From the NCBI RefSeq assembly GCF_014851395.1, contig NW_024040928.1, positions 10,665,728 through 10,729,727 on the forward strand: a stretch of 64,000 nt of DNA, given 5' to 3'. Shown one piece after another: positions 35,387 to 46,526 of this stretch. This stretch comes from Micropterus salmoides. Taxonomy: Eukaryota > Chordata > Actinopteri > Centrarchiformes > Centrarchidae. A model generated the notes under the pieces. The model had not been told where the DNA came from. It ran no database searches and was given only the letters and a program-made list of their open reading frames with translations. The translations under genes and the position numbers were made by a program. The stretch's first letter is position 1. Each line of letters opens with the position of its first letter.

Positions 35387-37785
35387 CTGGAGTATACGTC
35401 AAATAAGAGAGTTCCGACACTCTTTGATCTCGCCGCTACGTGGTCAGGTGGTTCGTGTAGCTCTCCATAGTTCCAAACGACTCAGCGCTGTCAACCAGTT
35501 TGAATGGGTTTAGGCGGGACGGACACCAGCAGCAGCTATATTTACAGCAATTATTGGTAAACATTAACAAAATATGACACTGATTACTGAGTTTAAACTT
35601 ACATTACATAGACACAGATTTAATCAGTTTTGTGTTTAATTTTGGTAGGAAAAGGGGCTGTTCCCATTACGTAACGTTACACATTACAGCAGCGACTTAA
35701 TTTGCAGCAATTTTCGGTAAATATTAATGCATAATGTGCATTGATTACGACGTTGACTACACTTATAGTTAGTGTATTCTATCCTGGGAGTGATGGACAG
35801 ACAGCGTTCACAGTGTGGTCTGTTGAAATGTAACTAGAGAGATGGTTACTGAATGAATTAACTACACTCCTAAATACGATCCATAACATTACTGTTAACT
35901 GGGGATTCATTTCAGTATGGCTAATGTACCCTTTCACCCTTCCCCAAACAGAGGCTAAACTATTAACCAGGACACAGACACATTCTGACTGATCCGTCCA
36001 CACCGCCTGCTGCCAGGGAGAGACCTTGCTGATGCAGTAGCTCTACCTTGTGTCTGGCTGCTGTGCTTTCTCTTGCCAGTAAACTGAGTTAGGCTGTTTC
36101 ACTCAATCATCCTTTTTCCACCTACATATTGAATATATGATCATTAGCACCTGTTTTGTTTGTTTTATCACATGATGATATGCCTTACAAAATCCACAAG
36201 TTCCACCAAACTTTAATTTTCTTTCTGTCCATTCAGTTTGTATTTTATGTCCATTTGTATACTGTGTATTTTGATGCTTTGGAAACACTGTTCTTGAAAC
36301 CTTCAAGCCAATAAATCCCTTAAATTGAATTACATTTTTTGTTTAATATTTGAGGGAAGGGGGGCTGCTACCATAAGGTATACATTACAGTATGGATATA
36401 TTTTTTTCTCATGCTTCTATTGTCATAATTACTGACATTCTCATGTTATGTTAAGACACATTCACATACACATGCACAACAAGTAAATATCAATGAATGC
36501 CAGAAGCTGTTTAGTTTAAGTCAAGAAAGAAGTTTTGGTAAACAGTGCAAAATATACAAGGCAACCAATTGCATTCAACAATACATTTTATTATATTTAT
36601 ATCCAGGGAGGAGGTAAGTTTTCCTTGAATGTGATGTCTTCAAAGAAACTTTTTTTAATTCTCACATCCTGCAAGACCAGACAGGAGGCTATATTCATGC
36701 CGGATGTCCCACATCTGGTTCAGAACTTGAAGAGCGCCCTGGTTGGTGGACATTTCTGCAAGCTCCAGCAGCCTGGCCATCGCTCCACTCTCTGCTCAAA
36801 ATCAGTCCTGCTGAAAACAAACAAAACAACAACAACACACACATATAGTTGATTTTGAACGGCCTTGCAAATTAAATCTCAGCTGTTTGACAGCTGGAAC
36901 TTGAGGCTTGCTTTATCTAGGTATAGATATATCAGGTGTTCATACACAAACGCCTATTCATACATTCCTTACACACAAGAGACTGTTAGTTTAAAGTTCA
37001 ATGTGTCACCAGCAGTGTACATGTCCTACTTTCATCATAATTCTGAATCACTACAGTATCATGTTTCTACCTTTATTAGTCACAGGGAGCCATTAACATG
37101 AGTTGTGTGCAAAATAATTCGTTGTATTCTATCTAACAGATGTCCAAAATATGACCTCGGTCATCATATGCCACTGATCTTATCACCCGTCACTGATGCA
37201 CTGTCTAACATTGTGTGTAATGACTGAATTAATCAAGGAACAACCTCGCTGGATACAACTAGCCATGTTATCTAGCTGAGATAATAGCTAACTTACTGTT
37301 CATCGTAATCACGTGTAACGTTACTACTACCGCGGCAACTAAGTGCTGCTATACTGAGTTACAACAAATCTAATAACCAAAGATAAACGATGTATGCTAA
37401 CTAACTAATAACTTTACATTTGAGGTAAATATTGGCAAACTGACATTTGTATGGTTACGTTAGCTGGTTAAGTGTTAACGTTACTCACGTTAATGTTAGC
37501 TGCAATTATATAATCTAATAGTTAATATCTTCCTATAAACCTTGACTAAAGCTGGCTACATAAAATACCACTATTGACTAGATTCATGAGAGGACAGATA
37601 ATGAGTTAAAATGTCAACAAATGCAGTAATTTCATCAACGTACCAGGCAGCATACCTAGAAACACTGAAATGAATGGGACTCTATCGGGAACTATCGGCT
37701 GCCCCATGACGCGCGTTACTTCCGCATTCCACAGATCCAACAGAAGTCAATGGGAGTGTCATAACTCTCTTATTTAACGGCCCTG
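35387..37785. mobile_element. P-like (THAP-type) DNA transposon, decayed
   Basis: Near the left end AAATAAGAGAGTTCCGACACTC lies at about 35,401-35,422. The right end, read on the minus strand from 37,785, starts CAGGGCCGTTAAATAAGAG and continues AGTTATGACACTC, so the two ends share an inverted repeat of about 22 bp with two mismatches. The interior (36,535-36,852, plus) encodes PDVPHLVQNLKSALV, which resembles the D-x-P/C-H-L/M-x-K-N-x-R/K motif of P-element and THAP9-like transposases. The rest of the transposase is not readable, so the copy is dead. The exact left end and target duplication are unclear. Confidence 0.55.
36535..36852 (+). pseudogene. P-like transposase fragment
   Basis: A 105-codon frame inside the inverted-repeat element at 35.39-37.79 kb. 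Residues 56-70 (PDVPHLVQNLKSALV) resemble the conserved D-x-x-H-L-x-K-N segment in the catalytic core of P-element and THAP9-like transposases, which cut and paste DNA in the nucleus. Residues before about 30 and after about 80 look random, and no THAP zinc finger (C2CH) is visible upstream, so only a small piece survives. The first ATG has no special support. Other RNase-H-fold transposases share similar short motifs, so the family assignment is tentative. Confidence 0.4.
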
Positions 37786-38833
37786 ACTTCTACTAAGTTA
37801 AACCACTGGAGATCAGAACACAATACTTTGGTTGTTAAGGTGTACTTTAACTAGAGGAGAAGAATGGATAAACTGCAAAGCATTTGCAAAATTATTTCAA
37901 GAAATAAAACCTTTGAGAAGAATTAGACCTTTCTATTTTTTGGTATAATATGTGGTACAGTGTGAATTTCCTAGCTCCACTGGGACAGAATAAAAGCCCC
38001 CCTGGACCACCACTGTACACTATAATGTTCTTTACTATTGCTGAACATAATTTAACTCTTGAACAAGGAAATGAATATTGCAAGTTAAACAAAATGGTTT
38101 AATTTGATTTGAATTCAGCCCCGGGATCAATTCAATGGGTTTCCTCTAAATGTATTCAAAATCATACATACACTGCCACAGTAATTTAGCAGTCTCTTAT
38201 TGGTCGTTTGAAAGAGCAGTCGGAAAAAACTCTGCTGCCCGTCTCACTATCTACCTGTTACAATGAAGTTCAGCAAAGAAGTAGAAAACAACAACAATAT
38301 GGTATCCAGCTCATCATACTCTATACTGGCTGCTGGGCAGGAGAGGTTTAAAAAAGAAATAAAGAAATAAAAATTAAGAAGTAGAGAACGGGCCAATCCT
38401 GTTTCACACTACACAACTTGCCATCTTGTGACGGGAGTCTTGAAGTCGTTGTGGCGTTCACACTACTTGTGCTGACAGCGGCTCTGTCACCTGACGCAGG
38501 TCTCCAAACCACATTTGATCAAGAAAACACATGTGAAATGTGAAACACCAAATGAGCGATCCTGAACACGAAACAGCTGTTGTTGTTATAAAGATAGCAC
38601 TTATAAAGACAAAGAATATGGGTGAAAGGATGGATTAGCACACGCAGGTAGCAGGGATTGTCTGAGCTACAGAGAGCTGGAGGTGAGTTAAAAGGTGCAG
38701 CTCCCGGGCACCCATTTAACTCATGACTGAGGTTACAACTCACGGCCCAAAAAGGAGAACAAACTTACGTGTGCACATTTTCAGCTGAGGACTGCCGCTT
38801 ACTTTGGCTTCAACTCAACAATAAATCATGATT
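37786..38833. other. unannotated stretch, partly repeat-like
   Basis: 38,395-38,520 (GTTTCACACTACACAACTTG and following) may be a dispersed repeat. No gene recognised. Confidence 0.35.
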
Positions 38834-39201
38834 TCAGTTAAATGCTAAAGTTGCTGTTACTGTTACCTTGTCTGTGGTCCGCTGGCAGAACACCGGGTGC
38901 TTTCTGATCAGGTGCCTTCGTGATGTTGCCATGGTGACATAAGTTTTCGTTTTACGGTAGATGGTAACATTACAGAGTTGTTGTTTTCTTTTAGCTTGAA
39001 ATAATCCCATACACTGGACACTTTCTTCTTTGTCTCTGCTATTTTCTGTCTTCCTCCACTTTGCAAACAGCACCATTATAATCAGGTCGTGTCCACAGCC
39101 TAATCGCGATGTGCGACTGTAATAAATGTCCGTGCGAAACAGTGTGCTGTATAGTTATATGGATTATTAATCTATTTAATCGATGAATTGTTTCAGCCCT
39201 A
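38834..39201 (-). mobile_element. 5' end of a hAT transposon with BED-finger remnant
   Basis: On the minus strand the element starts at 39,201 with TAGGGCTGAAACAATTC, a hAT terminus. Downstream the frame 39,076 to 38,834 (80 codons) encodes a degraded BED zinc finger: a cysteine at residue 35, R-K-T-K at 41-44, and the helix T-S-R-R-H-L-I-R-K-H-P at 51-61 with the two histidines at 55 and 60. The second cysteine is missing and the upstream tryptophan motif is out of frame. BED fingers are the N-terminal DNA-binding domain of hAT transposases and of domesticated ZBED proteins. No catalytic core follows. Confidence 0.65.
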
Positions 39202-39208
39202 AACTCCC

Positions 39209-39225
39209 CACACACACACACACAC
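39209..39225. repeat. (CA)n microsatellite
   Basis: About eight CA units directly beside the hAT terminus. Confidence 0.9.
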
Positions 39226-39799
39226 TTTTTTAGATTCAGCGAAACACAGCAGTAGCTCTCTAGCATCTGATAGTGTTAATATTGTGTCTAATTGATTAGT
39301 GCTTATTTACATTCATTTGATTGCAAATTCTGCCTAGCTGATGTGACATCAGCATACGCTGGGATAATAAGTGGACCCACTCTTGAGTCCCAGACAGTTT
39401 GTGACTAGAAACGCTACTGGTCAAGTTTTTTGATTTTTGAAAAACAAATACTGTATCTGGCCCCATTTCTCTGATGTATTTTCTAGCTGAATTTTATATA
39501 CTGAGCTAAACGGATTATCCTGTGGTGTTACATTGCGATATTCACAGGTGAAAATGTGCAAATTAAGAAAATTATGTTGAGGATTGAGAAGTGTGAGATG
39601 ACTATCTAATCTCTTCGACGTGCAGGCATATGCTGATGCGTCTCACACACAGTGCACACTCAAAACATCCGTCTAAACACACTTATACACACGCACAGGC
39701 TTTCTTCATATGAACGGTTTCACAGCTGGCAAAAGTAAATTGTCGGCCCAGATTCAAACAGGGTTATTATGTTGAGGCTGAGGAAAGTTCATCCTTCAG
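39226..39799. other. unannotated stretch
   Basis: No recognised gene or element. Confidence 0.45.
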
Positions 39800-40140
39800 A
39801 TGTTATTTACCACTTCTTCTGAGATCACAGAGGAGAGCGATAAGAGAACGTGTTGCAAAGTTGTTTTTGCCCCCTCTGCAGAAAAGTTATTCTTTGCAGG
39901 CAGTTGTTTGTTGTTAAATATTCTATGAAATCAGCTTGTGCGCATTCGATTGCAACAACAAATGTGATTAGGATTCAGGTGCTCTCCCTCTGCTCCTGAC
40001 ACACACAAACGCAGTCTACCATGCAGACAGCCCTTGCTCTCTCCTTGTTTCCAATTCAAATGGAAATTGTGTGGAGTGTAAATGGCACAAGAAGAGGCTT
40101 CATTAATGCTACAGGTTGATGACACTCTCTGATATCAATA
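39800..40140. promoter_or_regulatory. candidate conserved noncoding block
   Basis: Unique sequence with CTTTGCAGGC, GTTAAATATTC, TTGTTTCCAATTCAAATGG and TTCATTAATGC words and no repeat signature. The minus-strand 64-codon ORF has no recognised product. Inference only. Confidence 0.18.
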
Positions 40141-41756
40141 ATCAATCATGATACTCCATGCTACGATCTAGTCAGTTAAGCACTAGTACAAATCGATACA
40201 ATGATGAAGTGGCTTGTCCCTCGGGCACACCCTACTGCTTAGTCTGCTCTGTGGAGACTTTCCTCAGGTGGACATTAATCCAATTGTGCTGGATGCTCCT
40301 CAGCAGGTCATTTTCTGAAAACTACTTCCACATCTTACTCCAGTTGGTGCTGACGCATGTCCTGCAACATCTTCAGCATGGTAAACAATACCCTGTTCAA
40401 AATAAAACCACAGATGGACGATACAATGTAATGTTGCTAGTCTACAGTTCACGTGCAGTTCAGCTGAGGCTTTAGGCTGTCACACCATATTTTTCCATTT
40501 TTTATACTGCTGTAAACGACTTCAAAGTCTGCTCAAGTGTTTACATGCACACATCTGGTTTGTGGTCTTTTGACTCCTTGAATATTACAAAGCACAAGCA
40601 GAGAGTGATGAATGTGACTGACTGCTAAGTCTGAATAATACATTTGGTGTGCCTTTGTGCAAGTGTACTGTTGCTCATAGTACACGCACTGCTGTATGTA
40701 AGCATGGGGTGTGTGCACGTGTGGTGTCTTTGGGGAAGAGGAGCTGCACAAGGTCATTAGCTTCGCAGTGGTCCAGCTGTGTGATCTGGCTCAGGTACAG
40801 ATCAGGTGTGACCTTGATGTTTAGCAGGGGTCTGCATGTGTGTTGTTTCCGTGTTTACATGAGTGGTTCTCTGGTGGAGAGAGCAAGAAAATGTGTCTGT
40901 GCATGTGCGTGTGAACATGTGTGTGTGTTAACCAAGCAAGCAGCAGGAAAGAATAGATACGTTTAGAAAATTTCATATTCATGCACAAATTGTGATGACC
41001 GCAGGACCTCTGCCAGGATTGTGTGTATTGTGGTGTGCTGTGTTGTCTCTTAGTGTTGCCGTTTCCTGGTTGGTGGGGTCTGGAGGCCATCAAGGAATTA
41101 GAGGTCGTAGGCTATTGTTTCCGGGTTTCATAAAACCCTCCTGGTAGTCCGGGTCCTTCTTCCCTAGCACCACATTGTGTTATGTTGGGCGCACACCAGA
41201 GGATAATTTGGCCGAAATAATGAGGTCAATGAACGGATTGGTGGGTATTCTCATTTCGAATCAAAACATATTTGACATATACAAGTTGAATTTAGGAAGC
41301 CTCCGATCAGAAACCTGCAACAGCCAATGAGACCTAGCTGACCTGGAAGAGTCACCAAAGTATTGTGTATTTGCTGTGCTATAAAATGTACAAACATGTC
41401 GATTTCCTCCTCTCCACCATGACTGCATCAGTTCATCCACAGATTTATTATCTTTTTTGTTTTTCTGTGCAAAACATAGCACACACATGTGCATCTAGCT
41501 GAAGACAACAGTCGCTTCCATGTTTGTTTATCACGTTTGATCATGCGAGTTTCTGTGAAATCCCAAGTCCCCGGAATCGGCACTCTGGAAGTGTTTAGTA
41601 TAAACATCAAGTGTGTGGTCCTGCGTCTTGACTGAATTGTTGTGTGTGCGTTCTTACGATTAATATATAAAAATCTGTTACATCTTATTAAGATTTGAAA
41701 ATCCTTTAATGTGCACCAGGCATTACATTGGCGTTCTTTTGGTGTTCTGAATAGTT
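40141..41756. other. unannotated stretch, possibly with a repeat at its end
   Basis: GT-rich around 40,680-40,930. The stretch 41,180-41,720 (GGGCGCACACCAGA near the left, GTGCACCAGG near 41,711) may be a dispersed element, but I could not pair its ends. ORFs up to 105 codons have no known motif. Confidence 0.35.
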
Positions 41757-41800
41757 TTTTTGGTATTATCTGGCCCTATTTTTGGTATTATCTGGCCCTA
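41757..41800 (+). repeat. 22-bp perfect tandem duplication
   Basis: Positions 41,757-41,778 and 41,779-41,800 are identical (unit beginning TTTTTGGTATTATC and ending TGGCCCTA). Confidence 0.9.
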
Positions 41801-42245
41801 TTAACCTGGCAGCGTGTTTCCCCGCCTGTTTCATTTGTTAGAACCAACATTTTAACAGTCAACAGTTATATTTGTTCAACTGAATAGATCTTGTTCAACA
41901 AAATTCCTTTCTTTTAGTTAATCCCTCACATGCGATTCCCTTATTTGCTGTCTCAGAGCTGGGCCATAACAAGGGCATAAAATAAATTTCACAGAAGGGA
42001 AGGCTAATCTAGTTGGAGAGTAAAATTAGGCAGCGGATTCTCAAGGGCACGCCACCGCACTGTTTTGTTGTTGTTCATATGGTTTATGTTATGCAAATCT
42101 AAAGCATGATTTACTAGACCATAGTTCCCTTTGACAACCGACATTGACTTGTCACAGTAGGTAAAGCAAAAGATGTTATTAATAACACTAACGTGGCAAC
42201 AGTGGGCCACTACAGGACCCTGAAACTGAAGCAACTAATTAGAAT

Positions 42246-42420
42246 GCTTTTCAGAATCAGAATAAGCTTTATTGCAAAGTAGTGTCCTCATACGAGGAAT
42301 TTGCTTTGGTGATAAGGTGCTACACGTAGACAAACATACAGTTGACATAAATAAATATTGGCAATATATACATACGGAATAGACAATGCAAGTTATAATA
42401 CAACTATTTGCAGAGAAAGA
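42246..42420 (-). mobile_element. LINE 3' tail fragment
   Basis: On the minus strand the sequence ends GCAATAAAGCTTATTCTGAT, the AATAAAG plus short-repeat ending typical of fish LINE 3' UTRs. No coding part is visible. Confidence 0.5.
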
Positions 42421-42719
42421 ACGTCACAGATATTTACGTGCCTATTCCTACTGTCAAATGTCAAAATGTAATTTGTGAAAGGCCTATTATATTATCAGAA
42501 AATTTGAATATCATGAAAAAGTAAAAACGTTTTTTGTAATTTAAGTCAAAACTTTTATATATTCTAGATTCATTGCACATAAAGTAAAATAGTTCAGGCC
42601 TTTTGTTTTAATCTTGATGATTACGGTTTACAGCTCATGGAATTCAAAAATCCATAATTCAAAACATTTTAATATTAGAATAAAGAGTGTATAATACAGA
42701 AATCTAAACCTTCTGAAAA

Positions 42720-43213
42720 GTTGAAAAGTTTTGAAACTTGGTCATGGCTTCTTTTGCACAAATAACTGCATCATTGGGGCATGGCATGGAGGCAATCAAC
42801 CTGTGGCACTGCCGAGGTGTATAAAGATTTCTTTTAACATAAAGAGTTTTGATAGCGGCCTTCAGCTCGTCTGTATTGTTGGGTCTGTTGTCTCATTTTC
42901 CTCTTGACAATACCACAGAGATTCTCTATGGGGGTCAGGTCAGGCGAGTTGGATGGCCAACCAAGCACAGTAAAACCATGGTCAGCAAACCAGTCACTAC
43001 TCATTTTGGCACTGTGGGCAGGAAATCAACATCTCCATAAAGCTTGTCAGCAGGTGGAAGCATGAAGTGCTCTATAATCGCCTGGTCGACGGCTGCAGTG
43101 ACTCTGGACTAGAGAAAACACTGTGGGCCGACACAAGCAGATGACATGACATCCCACTGTGGAAACTTCACTCTGAACTTTAAGCAACTTGACCACTTAA
43201 CTAGGCAACGGTC
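42720..43213 (-). pseudogene. Tc1 transposase pseudogene, C-terminal half
   Basis: Continues the same minus-strand gene beyond the insertion. Readable pieces are LKFRVKFPQWDVMSSACVGP (43,182 downward), HFMLPPADKLYGDVDF, DELKAAIKTLYV and RQCHRLIASMPCPNDAVICA, in the order of fish Tc1 transposases. The segment that normally carries the second catalytic aspartate (D-x-A-P-x-H) is deleted directly after GDVDF, and several stops follow, so it is catalytically dead. The last residues end in a K-F stretch near 42,720. Confidence 0.8.
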
Positions 43214-43216
43214 TAG
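43214..43216. repeat. probable 3-bp target duplication, left
   Basis: TAG before the inserted element, paired with CAG at 44,686-44,688. The interrupted Tc1 sequence would read on correctly if one copy were removed. Confidence 0.5.
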
Positions 43217-43912
43217 GGGCCTGATTTCTAAACAGTGCGTACATACAAAACAGGGCTGGAAACATGCGTACGCCACTTCCCAAGCAAAGGTTGTGATAAA
43301 AAACAAACTTGACAGGAGAATGTGCGGTCCCCACACAAACTCTGAGGCATACCTACGTACATAAACTGGAGAAATGAGAAATGGTGACTCACATGGCAGG
43401 AGGATGAAACAGTTTGAAATGAATAGGCCTACTATTGTGTAAAATAAATCGAAATATTACCAGATTTAGGATAATAAACACAAACAGAGATATCTGTTTC
43501 TGCAAATGAACCCCTCAAATATGTTGTACAGTCTAATTGGGAATCATATTAATAGGCTACTTGCATGTTATTTTTTCTCATAAATAATTATATTTAAATT
43601 GATGCCCTTATCAATGCATCAGTCAAGCAAATACATATGCATAGTTTCATAAATTGTTATCAGATGTTCGTTGCCTTATTAAGCCAAATGCTGTGCGCCA
43701 GCGTGTGGATGTGATGTGTTGCTTGTAAAAACACGTTATGGAAAATATATGGAAAATAACACTTTGTTAAGTAAATCTCTCGGTGTGCCACTTATGTCAC
43801 ATAAAAGTCATACAAGTCATATTTCTTTTAACTCAACGGCAGCCTCATTCAGTGAGTGGACTGTGTGTGGCCTAAATAAATGTTTAAACACAAGTGGAAT
43901 GCATTTGGTTTA

Positions 43913-44035
43913 CTCAATTCAATTCAAATTAGCTTTGTTGGCATGACTGTATAACAACAATATTGCCAAAGCATCATACAAACTACATAACACCAATCAA
44001 CCCCATACATTTCATTAAACAGGTAATTAAAGCGT
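43913..44035 (-). mobile_element. LINE 3' UTR piece (minus strand)
   Basis: On the minus strand it ends CCAACAAAGCTAATTTG followed by AATTGAATTGAG, a fish LINE 3' end with a GAATT-type tail. It lies next to a plus-strand LINE coding piece at 44,108. Confidence 0.55.
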
Positions 44036-44107
44036 AAAGTAATTACAGCGTGTGTGTGTAAGAAAAATTTTAATATATTAAAAATTTAAATAAAATAATT
44101 ATATGTA

Positions 44108-44282
44108 CTAGAACCAATAATTCTATATGGTAGCGAAATTTGGGGACCAAAACTAAATAATGAATTTGACAAATGGGACAAAACAATCATTGAATCTTTC
44201 TATACTGAGTTCTGTAAGAGCATCCTGCAGGTGCAGAGAAAACACCAAATAACCTGTGCAGAGCAGAGCTTGGTCAATACCC
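44108..44282 (+). pseudogene. LINE ORF2 C-terminal fragment (plus strand)
   Basis: Frame 44,108 onward reads ILYGSEIWGPKLNNEFDKWD, then ESFYTEFCKSILQVQRK. This matches the region after the reverse transcriptase core in many non-LTR ORF2 proteins (L-L-Y-G-S-E-x-W-G, D-K-W, F-C-K-x-I-L-x-V). No stop occurs within about 55 codons. It is a short piece of a retrotransposon polymerase, opposite in strand to the adjacent 3' UTR piece, and is non-functional. Confidence 0.75.
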
Positions 44283-44685
44283 CCTCTTACGTTGCGTGAA
44301 AAGTGTGTTTTTTTACCCACCAAACAACATACTTCAGCTTCACCAAAAGGAACGTCAATGTCACACTCAGTTATATTTTGTTTTGTAGCTTTTCTGCCAG
44401 AATTTGCCTCCTTTTCTTCATGCAGTAGGTATGTATTAATATTAATGAGGGGCGTTTCACTGACCATTTATAGGCAACTATGGGTCTATGGGTATTTGAA
44501 GGGTCCGACATGGAGCTCCCTCACATGCGCCACATTTCAAGTTGACTGTGATTTATAAAAGGGAACTTGCTTACAGACGTGGGTACGCACGGTTTTATAA
44601 GTCTGAATAATTACGCCATTTTTGGCTTTTGGTCGTACGTACAATTTTAGTGAGGATTCTACGCACAGTTTTAAATATGAGACCC

Positions 44686-44688
44686 CAG
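44686..44688. repeat. probable 3-bp target duplication, right
   Basis: CAG directly after the element's right end, paired with 43,214-43,216. Confidence 0.5.
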
Positions 44689-45081
44689 TTATTTTTCTCC
44701 TTAGCCTTGGTAAGATGCTTCTGACACTGTCTCTGGTTCAGGGGTGGCATGGAACACGACACTTGTAGCTCATTTCCTGGACATGTCTGTCCCTGGTAGC
44801 TCTTGATGCACTGACTCCAGCCTCAGTCCACTCCTTGTGAAGCTCCCCCAAATTCTTGATTCGGCTTTGTTGGCAATCCTCCCATAGCTGCGGTCATCCC
44901 TGTTGATTGGACATCTTTTCCTACCACACTTTAACCTTCCAGTCAACTTTCCATGAATATGCTTTGATGCAGCACTCTGTAACAGCCAGCCCTTTCAGCA
45001 ATGACTTTCTGTGGCTTAACCTCATTGTGAACGGGATCAATGAGTGTCTTCTGGACAACTGCAAGTCAGAAGGATTCCCCA
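44689..45081 (-). pseudogene. Tc1 transposase pseudogene, N-terminal half
   Basis: The start is at about 45,081, reading MGNPSDLQLSRRHSLIPFTM, close to the usual fish Tc1 start, which begins M-G-K followed by a D-L stretch. The region encodes the paired-like helix-turn-helix that binds the terminal repeats and the beginning of the catalytic domain. Stops and frameshifts break it. It ends at the insertion point, where a K-E-K-N-W-like stretch would normally continue. The protein would act in the nucleus to cut and paste the element; this copy cannot. Confidence 0.75.
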
Positions 45082-45293
45082 TGACTGTGGTTGTGTGTAC
45101 TGAACCAGATTGAGAGATTAAAAGCTCTTCTCTGGTCAACATTAGACATTCCTTATTCTAATATTTTGATATATGGATTTTTGATTTCCATGAGCTGTAA
45201 GCTGTAATCATCAAGTTTAAAACAACAAAAGGCGATACACATCACTTTGTGTGTAATGAATTTAGAATATATCAAAGACAAAATTTATATATT

Positions 45294-45310
45294 TATATAT
45301 ATATATATAT
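45294..45310. repeat. (TA)n microsatellite
   Basis: Seventeen bases of alternating T and A at the outer edge of the Tc1 right terminal repeat. Confidence 0.9.
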
Positions 45311-45386
45311 GCAGAACACTCAAACTTCCATGCCCTACCTGAGTTTAAGGATGAGGGGCGAGAGGGGGGTTTTATATACTATAACC

Positions 45387-46526
45387 CAGTGCTTAATTTA
45401 TAAATCAGGAGGCCCTGGAACAAAGAGAAGGGGTGCCATGGTGTTAGCTATTAAACCTGAAAAAAACTAATCAAAACTGTCATCACAAACAAAGCATTAT
45501 TGTTTACATTTATTAATCAGAACATCTGCAATAACCTCTCAATATCAGCAAGGGTGCGTAGAAACTGCTATTTATGGTTTGCTTCTCTCTCTAGTTCTAT
45601 TAACAACCATAAAAAGCAAGCAGGCTAAGAAACATAACTAAGGGACATGTTCTGTCTGTTGGTCCGTTTATTGATATCCTGGATATATAAACACACACAC
45701 CCTAATTTTGTTATACTAACTTACCATTTCACAGCACAAACGCCCACTTGCTTAGATGTGGGGCTTGCAGTAATCATATGCCAAAAATATTTATAGACCA
45801 AAATCACTTGCCAGCACACAGTGCATCCACCTACCTGCCTGTTTGTGGGGCTTGCATTCCCCCATTCATTGGTCTGATGCATTAATCATCATAATCATAT
45901 CTTCACTGCCCTAATCAATTCAGTATTATTAATATAATGCCAATTTGCAAGACATCTCATTGTAATTTTCATATAGAGTAGGTCTAGACTCTATTCTTTG
46001 TAATCAGTCATCAATACTACACAGCAGAGCATAGTATTAAAAAATGTGTGCTTGTTGCGCGCTTAACTTGTTGCTTATTGGTCCAAAACAGCCCAAATAA
46101 AATAGAGAGCCATTGCCTCCTTTTCCCTACTGCTGCTATTGTCGGGAAATAAAAGAATGACAGAATAGATCACATTAGGGCTGACCCTGAATAGTCAAAG
46201 ATTTGTTGCTTTGATGGTCGGAGCTTGATTCAACTGTCAATTTCACAGTCGAAGCTTCGCAGCGAAGCGAGGATCATGCCATTTTGGCGATATGGGGTGC
46301 TCATCATCTGTTTTACATAAAACCACCAATTTTCTCCCACTAAGTTATATTACAATATACATTTCAACATATAATGCTCTAAATAAATATGTAAAAAGAA
46401 AAAGGTTTTAATAAATGTTTGTGCGTGAATAAATCCAAAATTGTAAACCTAACCCTTAAAAAAGGGGGGTCAGTGCCCATGTGTAGGCATAACAGTGTAT
46501 GTGTGTAGTGGCAGAAGAGGAACACT
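45387..46526 (+). mobile_element. hAT-like repeat, left part, running into the gap
   Basis: Begins CAGTGCTTAATTTATAAATC, close to CAGGGCTTAATTTGTGACC at 61,343, a start that from memory marks a common fish hAT-like repeat. The part 45,991-46,526 is about 95% identical (by eye) to the reverse complement of 63,447-64,000. At 46,175 it contains TAGGGCTGACCCTGAATAG, another hAT-like end, so an older element may lie inside. No transposase is readable before the N-run. Confidence 0.45.
45991..46526 (+). repeat. inverted repeat, left arm
   Basis: Reverse-complement match to 63,447-64,000. Differences include a roughly 10-bp insertion near 63,631 and a 5-bp insertion near 63,810 in the other arm, plus scattered substitutions. 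The arm stops exactly at the gap, so its true right limit is unknown. Confidence 0.9.

Larger units (their letters stand above)
43217..44685. mobile_element. inverted-repeat element inside Tc1, Harbinger-like
   Basis: The left end GGGCCTGATTTCTAAACAG and the right end on the minus strand GGGTCTCATATTTAAAACTG both run into TGCGTA, giving a terminal inverted repeat of about 25 bp with several mismatches. CGTACG/ACGTAC words are frequent near both ends. The flanks show a likely 3-bp duplication (TAG/CAG), as in PIF/Harbinger elements, although their usual target is TWA. No transposase is recognisable; the minus-strand 104-codon ORF (44,153-44,467) is part chance and part antisense to a LINE fragment. 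The interior holds two LINE pieces. Confidence 0.65.
42490..45290 (-). mobile_element. Tc1/mariner transposon split by a later insertion
   Basis: Long terminal inverted repeats are visible. 42,555-42,665 on the plus strand matches 45,270-45,160 on the minus strand, sharing ATTCTA(G/A)ATTCATT, CTTTTGTTTTAA or CTTTTGTTGTTTTAAA, CTTGATGATTAC and TTACAGCTCATGGAA. Transposase sequence on the minus strand begins near 45,081 and ends near 42,720. It is interrupted between 44,689 and 43,213 by a separate inverted-repeat element. Without that 1.47 kb the copy would be about 1.3-1.4 kb plus the repeats, normal for Tc1. A related terminal repeat lies at 15.3 kb. Confidence 0.85.

Noticed and set aside
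45991..46526. Palindromic assembly artefact
   Set aside because: The arms differ by several insertions and substitutions, which a duplicated read or contig would not show.
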